Of a stretch of 64,000 bases of DNA, positions 1-8,903 are shown piece by piece. The notes under the pieces were generated by a model. It had not been told where the DNA came from. It ran no database searches and worked only from the letters and a program-made list of their open reading frames with translations. The position numbers and the translations under genes are program-made. The stretch is from assembly GCA_022841905.1 (NCBI GenBank), contig JALHQO010000005.1:186001-250000 (forward strand), given 5' to 3'. Origin of the DNA: Hyphomonadaceae bacterium (GTDB taxonomy: Bacteria > Pseudomonadota > Alphaproteobacteria > Caulobacterales > Aquidulcibacteraceae). The first letter of the stretch is position 1, and the number at the start of each line of letters is the position of its first letter.

Positions 1-2
1 GG

Positions 3-143
3 GAGCCGCTGCCGTGGGATCTCTACTACCGGCTGCCGCCCGCACCGTACGGCTGCCGCTATGTCTACGCTGATGGCGACGTACTGCTCGTAGCCATCGC
101 CACCGGCATCATCCTCGACGCGCTGCTCTACGATAACTACTGA
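3..143 (+). CDS. RcnB-like protein, C-terminal fragment
   Basis: This is the last 46 codons of a gene whose start lies before the window; the frame ends in TGA at 141-143. The fragment has a proline-rich linker (RLPPAPYGCRYV), then a short beta-turn segment and a hydrophobic stretch (LLVAIATGIILDALL) almost at the C-terminus. That order is typical of the small secreted RcnB/CigR-like proteins of alphaproteobacteria, which are linked to the envelope and metal homeostasis. The family call rests on this ending only. A good stem-loop terminator follows 25 bp downstream. Confidence 0.55.
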   Translation, partial: EPLPWDLYYRLPPAPYGCRYVYADGDVLLVAIATGIILDALLYDNY

Positions 144-167
144 GCGCGCCAGAGGGACGCTAAGGGA

Positions 168-198
168 GAGCCGCTCTGCGCAAGCAGGGCGGCTCTTT
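168..198 (+). terminator. Rho-independent terminator after the RcnB-like gene
   Basis: GAGCCGC (168-174) pairs with GCGGCTC (189-195). An inner CTGC/GCAG extension closes on a GCAA loop, and TTTCG follows. It separates the plus-strand fragment from the converging nitroreductase gene. Confidence 0.75.
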
Positions 199-202
199 CG
201 CA

Positions 203-877
203 TCAATCGAAGCCGACGAACACCGCCGCCTCATCGACGCGCTTGCGTTCGGACACGACAGCATTGGCCGGAAAGCTCTCATCCGGCCAGCCCAGCGCGA
301 TGCTCTTCATGATGACTTGATCGTCGGCGATGCCGGCATGCTCGCGCACCACCGGCGACTGCATGATGCCCTGGCTGTTGATCACCGCGCCAAGACCACG
401 CGACCAGGCGGCGTTGACCAGAGCGTTCGCCACCGCGCCGCAATCGAACGGCGTATCGTCGCTGCCGTCCAACACGCGGTCATAGGTCACGATCACGCAC
501 ACCGGCGCGTCGAACTGACGGAAGCCGCGCAGCACCCAATCTTGCCGCTTCTCCGCATCATCGCGCGCGATCCCCATGGCGGCAAACAATTGCTTGGCGA
601 CGCCGATCTGGCGCTCGCGATGTGCGCCCGCGAAAGCCGGCCCGGTGCGAAACTCACGCGACTGCGGCACGCCCGCCACCATCCGCTCGGTGTTGCCTGC
701 CCGAATGCGGTCGAGTGGCGCGCCAGTGACGACGTAAAAATTCCACGGCTGCGTATTCATCGACGACGGCGCCCGCATCGCCAGCGCGATGATTTCCTCG
801 ATCAAGGCGCGCGGCACCGGATCGGGTTTGTAGCCACGAATGCTCCGCCGCCCCAGGATCACGTCATCAAACTGCAT
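203..877 (-). CDS. Nitroreductase family protein
   Basis: FMN-dependent NAD(P)H oxidoreductase of the nitroreductase fold, about 224 residues, the usual single-domain length. The N-terminus reads MQFDDVILGRRSIRGYKPDPV, followed by the FMN-contact motif APSSMNTQPWNFYVV near residues 37-51. A central segment (DAPVCVIVTYD) and a late GLGAVINSQGIM segment also fit the family. The start at 877 is chosen because family alignment begins here; the frame remains open 14 codons further upstream. The physiological substrate cannot be read from the sequence. The gene is monocistronic, converging on the RcnB-like gene and lying just downstream of the broken histidine kinase on the same strand. Confidence 0.88.
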   Translation of the reverse strand: MQFDDVILGRRSIRGYKPDPVPRALIEEIIALAMRAPSSMNTQPWNFYVVTGAPLDRIRAGNTERMVAGVPQSREFRTGPAFAGAHRERQIGVAKQLFAAMGIARDDAEKRQDWVLRGFRQFDAPVCVIVTYDRVLDGSDDTPFDCGAVANALVNAAWSRGLGAVINSQGIMQSPVVREHAGIADDQVIMKSIALGWPDESFPANAVVSERKRVDEAAVFVGFD

Positions 878-946
878 GCATCGCCCCGCCAAGTACTGGC
901 GCGCCCATCGCACATCCAAGTGACTCCCGCCAGCGCCGAGCCAGCC

Positions 947-1949
947 CTAAAGCGCGAGCCGGTCTTTATCCATGCGCAGCGTGACGACAACGCCCTGTTC
1001 GCACCAATCGTGCTCGACCGAGCCGTTGAGTTGCGATGTCATGGTGCGCCTGAGAAGCTTGCTGCCAAAGCCGCTGAGCTCCGATGGCGCGACCACGGGC
1101 GGGCCGCCGCGTTCGGTCCAGACCACCACGACTTCGTTGTTCTCCGAAACGGCGGCGACATCGAGCGTGCCGCTCGGATCGGAGAGTGCGCCGTATTTCA
1201 CCGAATTGGTGGCGAGTTCGTGCAGCACCATTGCCAGCGCCGTCGCGCCGGCTTCGCCGACCGACATGCGCGGCACCGACACGCGAATGCGCCCGCTGAA
1301 CGCGCCCATGTCGTCATAGGGCGCGAGCAGGATGGTCAGCAGATCGCCCAGTAAGGCGCCATTTTCCTGGCCGCCAGGGACGGGTCGAACAAGGTCATGC
1401 GCCCGCCCGAGTGCGCTCAGCCGCGTCGTCAATTCCTTCGCCATCTCCGCCGCGGTTTCGGTTGAGCGCGACGTAATCATCGTCAGCCCCGTCGCAATGC
1501 TGAGCAGGTTCTTGACCCGGTGGCTCATTTCCCCGGCGAGCAGTTCGTGCGCTTCTTCGGCCTGCTTGCGGCCGGTGACATCGAGAAAAATGCCGAACAT
1601 CGTGCGGCCTTCGATGTCGGCGTCGTCACCCTGCCCGCGCGCCGATATCCAGCGGACGTAGTTGCCGGCGATAATGCGAAAATCGATCTCATACGGCCCC
1701 ACGATGGCGCGCGTGGCGGCGAACGCAGCGCGCACACGGTCGCGATCGGCAGGGTGAATTTTCGCGGAGAGATCTTTCGAAGATGACAAAGGGGCGGAAC
1801 GGCAGATCCCAGAGCTTGTAGCCGTGCTCGTCCATGGTGAAGCGGTCGGTGTCGACGTTCCACGACCAAAGCGCCACGCCTGCCGCGGTGACGGCAAGGC
1901 GCAAGTATTTGGCGTTCCACTCCGTCGATGAAGGGGGAACTGTCGTCAT
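947..1949 (-). pseudogene. HWE-family sensor histidine kinase with PAS domain, frameshifted
   Basis: Soluble PAS-histidine kinase of the HWE/HisKA_2 type. The kinase half is intact: H-box GEMSHRVKNLLSIATGL, N-box VLHELATNSVKYGALS, the W-x-E motif (VVWTERGGP) that names the family, and a GFGSKLL glycine box. The frame is broken inside the PAS domain. The ATG at 1949 opens a frame reading LRLAVTAAGVALWSWNVD to VIFE, while the downstream frame resumes as DLSAKIHPADRDRVRAAF. The two join cleanly if one base is removed from the T-run at 1775-1777 (GAAAGATC on the coding strand), giving 333 residues. It could be a real mutation or a sequencing error. The output regulator is unknown and no response regulator gene is adjacent. 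Confidence 0.75.
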
Positions 1950-2015
1950 GACGGCCTCACCTACGCACGGCGTGAACGACGGTCGGTACGCGACCGCACA
2001 CAGAGCGTGCCGGGC

Positions 2016-2138
2016 TCAGGGCAGCGCCGTCATCGGCGGCTGACGTTGTGGCTCCTTGATTGGATCTTCCGGCGGCTCGACGGGCGGCTGGGTCGGCGGT
2101 TCCGGGGAATCTGGTTCGGGATGATATGGATCGGTCAT
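2016..2138 (-). CDS. Small proline-rich hypothetical protein
   Basis: Forty codons from ATG at 2138 to TGA at 2016, giving an acidic, proline-rich peptide (MTDPYHPEPDSPEPPTQPPV at its start). It has no membrane segment or recognisable domain. It lies 32 bp downstream of the DUF2306 gene on the same strand and could be co-transcribed with it. The composition is unlike random out-of-frame translation here, but the short length makes the call tentative. Confidence 0.4.
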   Translation of the reverse strand: MTDPYHPEPDSPEPPTQPPVEPPEDPIKEPQRQPPMTALP

Positions 2139-2170
2139 GACCGCCAACGCGCGAGCGGCGGTTTCGGCGC

Positions 2171-2734
2171 CTAGCCGAAGAACATTTCCCAAATCACCCG
2201 CCCCGGCGCGATCGCGCTCACGCCCGCAATCACCAGGCCAATATAAAGCCCAGTCATAGCGCGTGCGTGCGACATCACCTTTTTGCGCGCCAGCCAGAGC
2301 GCCATCGGCACGCCGACGAGCGCCATCACCGAGAAGATGTGGATCGGGCTGAACTGACCGTCGCGCATGTCGCGGATGAAGAAGGTGGCTACGCCGGTGG
2401 AGAGCATCGCCGCCGCCCATATCCAGCCGAACACGCGGTGCGCGCCCGTCCCTTTCGGCAGCACGAACTGCACCGGCCCCAGCAGCAACGCGACGGCGAC
2501 GGTGACGACGTGAAATTGCACCAGCGCGCTTTGCGCCAGAAGCGGCGCCAGATCGAACTTGAGCGTCTCCGGCGGCGCCACGCTCCACGCGCCAGGAACC
2601 AGCACGAAGATCGCAACCACGATCGCAAAACAGCCGGCGAAGATGAGCCAACCCATCCGCCGATCCGCGCGCGTCTCTGTATCGACGGTTCGCGCCGGGG
2701 TTGCGTTCGGGTCGGGTTGGGTCAGATCGCTCAT
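2171..2734 (-). CDS. DUF2306 family integral membrane protein
   Basis: A 187-residue inner-membrane protein with five predicted hydrophobic helices at about residues 30-50, 73-92, 101-120, 132-149 and 164-179. Between them lie the family features FHVVTVAVALLLGPVQF, GAHRVFGWIW and the FSPIHIFSVMAL stretch with a conserved histidine. DUF2306 proteins have no established biochemical role. The ATG at 2734 directly follows an inverted repeat that overlaps the likely -10 region, so expression may be under repressor control. The gene is divergent from groES. Confidence 0.8.
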   Translation of the reverse strand: MSDLTQPDPNATPARTVDTETRADRRMGWLIFAGCFAIVVAIFVLVPGAWSVAPPETLKFDLAPLLAQSALVQFHVVTVAVALLLGPVQFVLPKGTGAHRVFGWIWAAAMLSTGVATFFIRDMRDGQFSPIHIFSVMALVGVPMALWLARKKVMSHARAMTGLYIGLVIAGVSAIAPGRVIWEMFFG

Positions 2735-2737
2735 GAG

Positions 2738-2754
2738 ACTTTGTTATACAAAGT
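2738..2754 (-). promoter_or_regulatory. Palindromic candidate operator upstream of the DUF2306 gene
   Basis: Perfect inverted repeat ACTTTG-TTATA-CAAAGT, 3 bp ahead of the start codon. Read on the minus strand, its centre contains TATAAC, a plausible -10 hexamer, with TTGCAG 15 bp upstream as a weak -35. No regulator gene is adjacent, so the bound protein is unknown. Confidence 0.5.
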
Positions 2755-2805
2755 TCTTTTCGTCTGCAATCGAAAAAATAGCGCTCCCCGCCCCGCCCAG
2801 CGCGG

Positions 2806-2834
2806 TTGACGGGCCAGCCCCTACCCCCTAAATC
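2806..2834 (+). promoter_or_regulatory. groESL promoter
   Basis: TTGACG (2806-2811) and TAAATC (2829-2834) are 17 bp apart, which would place the transcription start at about 2841, at the edge of the CIRCE element. This is the expected geometry for an HrcA-repressed sigma-70-type promoter. A heat-shock sigma-32 promoter could also overlap but is not clear by eye. Confidence 0.5.
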
Positions 2835-2841
2835 CCGCTCG

Positions 2842-2868
2842 TTAGCAACCGCCCGCGCTGAGTGCTAA
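2842..2868 (+). promoter_or_regulatory. CIRCE element (HrcA operator)
   Basis: TTAGCAACC - nine bases - GAGTGCTAA. The right arm is a perfect CIRCE half (consensus TTAGCACTC-N9-GAGTGCTAA). The left arm differs at two positions. It sits 45 bp before groES, the classical location for HrcA control of groESL. No hrcA gene is present in this window. Confidence 0.9.
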
Positions 2869-2913
2869 AGCGTAGGCGGAGCTCAAATGGCGTTTAAAAC
2901 AAGGGAGTAGATA

Positions 2914-3234
2914 GTGGCGACCTTTCGTCCTCTGCACGATCGCGTGCTCGTGAAGCGCGTAAAAGAAGAAGAAAAGACCAAGGGCGGGATCATCATCCCG
3001 GAAACCGCGCAAGAAAAACCGCAAGAAGGCGAAGTCGTCGCCGTCGGCCCGGGCGCCCGTGACGAAGACGGCGAATACATCAAGCCGGACGTCAGCGTCG
3101 GCGACCGCATCCTGTTCGGCAAATGGTCGGGCACGGAAGTGAAAGTCGATGGCGAAGAGCTCCTGATCATGAAGGAGACGGACATCCTCGGCGTCATCGA
3201 AGAGAAAAAAGCGAAGAAGAAGGACGCGGCTTAA
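2914..3234 (+). CDS. groES: Co-chaperonin GroES
   Basis: The 10-kDa lid of the GroEL folding chamber, cytoplasmic. The start is GTG at 2914 with AAGGGAG (2901-2907) as ribosome binding site. Family features in order are [13 protein letters not shown] at the N-terminus, the mobile loop around [19 protein letters not shown] (residues 19-37), [13 protein letters not shown], and [21 protein letters not shown]. The product is 106 residues, slightly longer than the usual 95-97 because of a charged tail ([11 protein letters not shown]). First gene of the groES-groEL operon behind CIRCE. The 93-bp gap to groEL holds two stem-loops that may tune the GroES/GroEL ratio or mRNA stability. Confidence 0.97.
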   Translation: MATFRPLHDRVLVKRVKEEEKTKGGIIIPETAQEKPQEGEVVAVGPGARDEDGEYIKPDVSVGDRILFGKWSGTEVKVDGEELLIMKETDILGVIEEKKAKKKDAA

Positions 3235-4974
<1,740 letters not shown>

Positions 4975-4999
4975 TCCAGCCACCGAACGTCAAAGCATC

Positions 5000-5028
5000 A
5001 ACGGCGGAGCGCAAGCTCCGCCGTTTTT
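5000..5028 (+). terminator. groESL terminator
   Basis: Perfect 11-bp stem AACGGCGGAGC / GCTCCGCCGTT with GCAA tetraloop and a T-run. A near-identical element, including flanking bases, recurs at 7419-7449. Confidence 0.92.
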
Positions 5029-5156
5029 GTTTGCGTCCTCACGCGCCGTTAAAAAGCAAGCCTGTCTTGTGCCGGTCAGTGAAGTCCCGGCACTTGTGGA
5101 TAAACGCGCCCTGAATTAGCATTTCCAGGGGAGGCGCCGCACGGCGATTTTGGGGC

Positions 5157-6365
5157 ATGGAACAACTCAGCTCGCAGACGCTGTTGGATTTCATCAACCA
5201 GCACGGCGTCACCATCAGCGCCGCCGCATCGCTCATCCTCTTCTTGATGCAGGTCGCTCTCGACAACGGACGCATGGAGAAGCGCTCGCTGGGCGCAGTG
5301 GTCAGAAGCTTCGTTCTCATCTGCGCAGCCGTGCTGACGATGGGTTACGCCATCTACGGTCTTTATAGCAACTTCGAGCAGAAGACAGTGACGACGCGCG
5401 CCGTGGATTCAATCGGCAATTATTATGATCGCTGCTCCGAGCGTATCGCCAGTTTGTCGCCGGAGCGTCAGCGGGAATTGGTGGGAGAGCGCGCGTCACG
5501 CGTTAGGGCCGATGACGCCGAATGGGTCACGACCTACTTGTTGCGCTACGATTGCCTTTCGCTCGCCATGCGCGCCTACAACGTGGGCGGCGGTCGCCAC
5601 ATGGTTGCTGAAGGTTTGGCTCACGACGCTTCTCTGGGCGCAAGATTACTCGCGCGAGGCAGCGTTGCCGGCGAGGATGCGTCTGAGGGCACGATTGCCG
5701 ATACTCTCAAGGCGATGATGGGCATCGATCGTGAGGAATTCACTGGGCTCGGCCGCTCGCTGCCGATCGTTGACACCCAAAGCGATCGCATGCGCTACAC
5801 CGAGGCGCTGCTGTCTGAGTACTGGGCGCCCAACATATGCGCGGAGACGGTCAACACTGACATTTGCCCTCAGCGTTGGCCCCGCGCCTGGGCCTGGCGT
5901 TTCACCAATCTCGGCGATGTCCGCGGCATGACGCTCGGCCAGCTCATCTTGGAAAGAGAGCCCGCGGAGGGTTCGGGCTCGCTTCAGCTAGAGGCGATGC
6001 GCGAGCGCTTGCGGACGGGAAGTCTGCGCGACCCAACTACCCTGCTGGTTAGGTTCCAGATATTCCCGCAGCGTCGCTATGCCGGCACTGTCGGAAGACC
6101 GGAGGCGCAGCGGGTTTTCTTTTCGAGCTTGGCAGAATCAGCCGAACTGGAGGTCCAACAAGCCTTCTTGCTCTCGGGCATGAGTGATCCGAACGAACAA
6201 TCGACAGATGACGATTCCACCGCCTTCATTTGGGTCTACGAACCGCAAACGCGCCGCGAGTACACACGCGCAAGTTGGAGCGATCTCTTCATTTATCTCA
6301 GCAGGCGCAATGTCGAGGCGCCTGTGGCGGCCATCGGCAATGCGCACGATTGGCCACCGGGATAG
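5157..6365 (+). CDS. Membrane-anchored hypothetical protein, paralog of the next gene
   Basis: Not recognised. The 402-residue product has two N-terminal hydrophobic helices (about residues 17-36 and 47-68) and then a long soluble domain, probably periplasmic. The soluble part carries conserved cysteine positions (YDRC, YDCLSLA, NICAETVNTDICPQRW). It also shares blocks with the protein encoded at 6408: GIDREEFTGLG, the AGTVGRPEAQRVFF segment, and a closing FIWVYEPQTRREYTRASWSDLFIYL. The spaced cysteines suggest two disulfides. Gene order with 42-bp spacing and one shared terminator suggests a two-gene operon. Start at 5157 taken as the first ATG. No function can be assigned. Confidence 0.75.
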   Translation: MEQLSSQTLLDFINQHGVTISAAASLILFLMQVALDNGRMEKRSLGAVVRSFVLICAAVLTMGYAIYGLYSNFEQKTVTTRAVDSIGNYYDRCSERIASLSPERQRELVGERASRVRADDAEWVTTYLLRYDCLSLAMRAYNVGGGRHMVAEGLAHDASLGARLLARGSVAGEDASEGTIADTLKAMMGIDREEFTGLGRSLPIVDTQSDRMRYTEALLSEYWAPNICAETVNTDICPQRWPRAWAWRFTNLGDVRGMTLGQLILEREPAEGSGSLQLEAMRERLRTGSLRDPTTLLVRFQIFPQRRYAGTVGRPEAQRVFFSSLAESAELEVQQAFLLSGMSDPNEQSTDDDSTAFIWVYEPQTRREYTRASWSDLFIYLSRRNVEAPVAAIGNAHDWPPG

Positions 6366-6407
6366 CTTGCCCGGCGGCGAAGCCTGCCACGCATCCAAGG
6401 AGCACTG

Positions 6408-7364
6408 ATGCCAGCCGCAGTGACCATTTTGGTGCTCCTCGTTCTGCTTTTCGGGGTCGTCTACGTTCTGCGACACAACCTCTGGATTCCGACTTTTCGC
6501 CAGCGACTTGCCTTGAGCGCCGCAACCCTAGGCGCCCTTGTTTCTTCAGCCTACTTCCTGGCGCCACCGAGCGAAGAGGCGACGTGGCGCGCGTGGCGTG
6601 ACGATGTATCTGGCGTGTTGGAGCGCTGCCCGGAAACGGAAGATGGCAGCATCTGCCTCTCACGCGCGCTCGCGAGCCATGCTGCGCCGAATCATAACGT
6701 GTCCATTGAGGGCCCGGCCGATGTCTTCTTTTCCGAGGTTGAACTTGGTCACAACCTCCGCCGAATTCCTCGCGCGACAGATCTGCTTTGGGCGGAGTTC
6801 GGCATCGATAATGAGGAGTTCATCGGCACGGGATATTCGGTCCCGTACTCGCCCGACGGGGGCGTCCGCTCCTACTCGAACGCGCGTCAGCGCGAATTTC
6901 TCGTGGAGAATCTGTGCGCTGACATGATCGACGCGGCCCGGTGTCCCTCGGAACAAACCAATATTTGGACGTGGCGCTTGAGCGCCGCGCAGACGCATGA
7001 GTGGCTCGGCCGGCCTTTGAACCGTCTTCTCGCCGCCCAAGCGCCGCTTGATCATCAAAGGGAGTGGTCCCGCACGCGCGCGAGCGATGCGCCGCTCTAC
7101 ATTCGCTTCGCCAAGTTCAATCCCGATTATTATTCCGGCACGCTCGGCCGCCCCGACGCAAGTCTCGTCTTCATCGCCGCTTATCCCACTGGCAGCCTGA
7201 CTCTCCGCGAGGCCCTCTTCGAAACCGGCAGCGCACCGCTGGCTGAACCTGGCGAGGACAACGAGACGCTCTTTATCTGGATTTACGCCCCCCCGCAGCG
7301 GCCGCGAGAAGCGACGTGGGGTTACGTGTTCGAGTATCTTCGCCAACAAGCGCAGCAGCCGTAG
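6408..7364 (+). CDS. Membrane-anchored hypothetical protein, paralog of the previous gene
   Basis: Not recognised. The 318-residue product has two hydrophobic helices at about residues 4-20 and 34-52 and a soluble domain homologous to that of the preceding gene. Matching blocks are GIDNEEFIGTG, NLCADMIDAARCPSEQ, WTWRLSAAQ, SGTLGRPDASLVFI and the C-terminal FIWIYAPPQRPREATWGYVFEYL. The cysteine pattern (ERC..., SICLSRA, NLCA, RCP) is kept, while the region between the helices and the first block is shorter than in the partner. AAGGAG at 6397-6402 supports the ATG at 6408. The pair probably arose by tandem duplication and may form a heteromeric membrane complex; that is inference. Confidence 0.75.
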   Translation: MPAAVTILVLLVLLFGVVYVLRHNLWIPTFRQRLALSAATLGALVSSAYFLAPPSEEATWRAWRDDVSGVLERCPETEDGSICLSRALASHAAPNHNVSIEGPADVFFSEVELGHNLRRIPRATDLLWAEFGIDNEEFIGTGYSVPYSPDGGVRSYSNARQREFLVENLCADMIDAARCPSEQTNIWTWRLSAAQTHEWLGRPLNRLLAAQAPLDHQREWSRTRASDAPLYIRFAKFNPDYYSGTLGRPDASLVFIAAYPTGSLTLREALFETGSAPLAEPGEDNETLFIWIYAPPQRPREATWGYVFEYLRQQAQQP

Positions 7365-7418
7365 CGAAAAAAGGAAGTAGATGGATATTAGTCCGAGCCA
7401 CCAAAGCACGAAGACGGA

Positions 7419-7449
7419 AACGACGGAACGCAAGCTCCGCCGTTTTTTT
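7419..7449 (+). terminator. Terminator after the paralogous pair
   Basis: AACGACGGAAC - GCAA - GCTCCGCCGTT followed by seven T. It is a degenerate copy of the groESL terminator at 5000-5028 with two stem mismatches, and the preceding AGCCACC-rich flank is also similar. It closes the 5157-7364 operon, 38 bp before nhaA. Confidence 0.8.
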
Positions 7450-7486
7450 GTTTGCACCGATGCGCCAAGCTGCTTAGGCCGGGTGC

Positions 7487-8740
7487 ATGGAGAGCGGCGC
7501 AAAGCATTGGTGGAAACGCGATACGACGCCCGGCTACGTTCTCATCGCAGCCACGCTCATCTCGTTCGTCCTGCTGAACGGCCCAACGGGCGAGGCCTTC
7601 CACCATCTGCTCGAAGATCAGATCGCCGGCCTCTCCGTGGGCCTTGGCCCTGCAGCGCATGCGGTGAACCTGCACCTGATCATCAACGACGCGCTGATGG
7701 TTATATTTTTCCTATATGTCGGCCTCGAGCTAAAACGCGAAACCGTCGAAGGGCCATTCAAGAATCCGCGCGAGGCGGCGCTGCCGATGGCCGGCGCGGT
7801 CGGCGGCATGGCTGTCCCGGCGCTGATCTATGTCGCCATCAATATGCACGAACCGGCCTATCTACGTGGCTGGGCCATTCCGGCCGCCACCGATATCGCG
7901 TTCGCCATCGGCGTGCTCTCTTTGCTAGGCCCGCGTATCCCGGGCGGTTTGCGGCTCTTCCTGTTGGCGCTCGCCATCATCGACGATCTCGGCGCCATCC
8001 TCGTCATCGCCCTCTTCTATTCGTCGCACATCACCGGCTGGGCGCTTGGCGGCGCGGTGGCGACATTCGGCGCCATGCTGCTGATGAACCGCGGCGGCGT
8101 GAAAGCGCTTTGGCTCTATTGGGTGCTCGGCGTCGTCATGTGGGCGTTCATGCTCCTCTCGGGCGTGCACGCCACCATTGCCGGCGTGTTGACCGCGCTC
8201 ACGGTGCCAATGCGCAAACCCGGCGGCGGCTCGCCGCTGATCACGGCCGAGCACGCGCTAAAGCCGTGGGTCATGTTTGCGATCATGCCGATCTTCGCGC
8301 TCGCCAATGCCGGCGTCGTGCTGCACGGCGCAGGGATCGATACATTGCTGCATCCGATTGCGCTCGGCATCGCGGCGGGTCTCGTGCTCGGCAAACCGAT
8401 CGGCATCACCATCGCATCTTATCTCGCCAGCTTTGCACTGAAGCAGCGCCTGCCCGGCAACTCGATGCAAATGGTCGGGATGGCGCTCTTGGCCGGCATC
8501 GGCTTCACCATGAGCTTGTTCATCGGCAATCTCGCCTTCGGCGCCGGCGATCTTGCGACGCCTGTGCGCTTCGGCGTCCTCGGCGGCTCGCTGATCTCGG
8601 CTCTGCTCGGCTTGGTCGTGTTGTGGTGGGCGTGCCGGAAGCTGTCGCCGGCGGCTCACGGCACGCTCGGGCCGGAGGAAGATCTCGCCGAACAACGCGG
8701 CGTGCTCGAAGACATCGACCCGCCAAAGCGGCCAAAATAA
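7487..8740 (+). CDS. nhaA: Na+/H+ antiporter NhaA
   Basis: Inner-membrane antiporter that exports Na+ (or Li+) in exchange for protons, for pH and salt homeostasis. The 417-residue product has multiple transmembrane helices. Key residues are recognisable: the unwound TM4 motif AATDIAFAIG (T135-D136), the ion-binding aspartate pair in LAIIDDLGAILVIALFY (D166-D167), and the late GKPIGI and GIGFTMSLFIGNLAF helices. Length is slightly above the roughly 390 of the enterobacterial protein because of a charged C-terminal tail. The start at 7487 gives a short amphipathic N-terminus before TM1. It appears monocistronic, isolated by the terminator upstream and a stem-loop at 8742. Confidence 0.96.
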   Translation: MESGAKHWWKRDTTPGYVLIAATLISFVLLNGPTGEAFHHLLEDQIAGLSVGLGPAAHAVNLHLIINDALMVIFFLYVGLELKRETVEGPFKNPREAALPMAGAVGGMAVPALIYVAINMHEPAYLRGWAIPAATDIAFAIGVLSLLGPRIPGGLRLFLLALAIIDDLGAILVIALFYSSHITGWALGGAVATFGAMLLMNRGGVKALWLYWVLGVVMWAFMLLSGVHATIAGVLTALTVPMRKPGGGSPLITAEHALKPWVMFAIMPIFALANAGVVLHGAGIDTLLHPIALGIAAGLVLGKPIGITIASYLASFALKQRLPGNSMQMVGMALLAGIGFTMSLFIGNLAFGAGDLATPVRFGVLGGSLISALLGLVVLWWACRKLSPAAHGTLGPEEDLAEQRGVLEDIDPPKRPK

Positions 8741-8741
8741 A

Positions 8742-8770
8742 GCGGCCGCGTCCCCGAGGGACACGGCCGC
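8742..8770. terminator. Stem-loop between convergent nhaA and hisS
   Basis: GCGGCCGCGTCCC pairs with GGGACACGGCCGC with one mismatch and a short loop, directly after the nhaA stop. There is no T-run, so it may be a Rho-assisted or RNA-stabilising end. Confidence 0.55.
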
Positions 8771-8903
8771 CAATGCGTCGCAAATTTTAAGGGCGTCTCC
8801 TCCCCGAAACGCGACCGCCCGCGACGCCGACGATCGCGCGGACCCTGGAACGATCCGAGGCCGACCGTCAAGCGGCGCCGCTATCGGAGCGAAAAAATAG
8901 TGG

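Noticed and set aside
7381..8790. A plus-strand frame overlapping nhaA in another frame
   Set aside because: Translation is arginine/histidine-rich and runs through the terminator at 7419; nhaA is certain.
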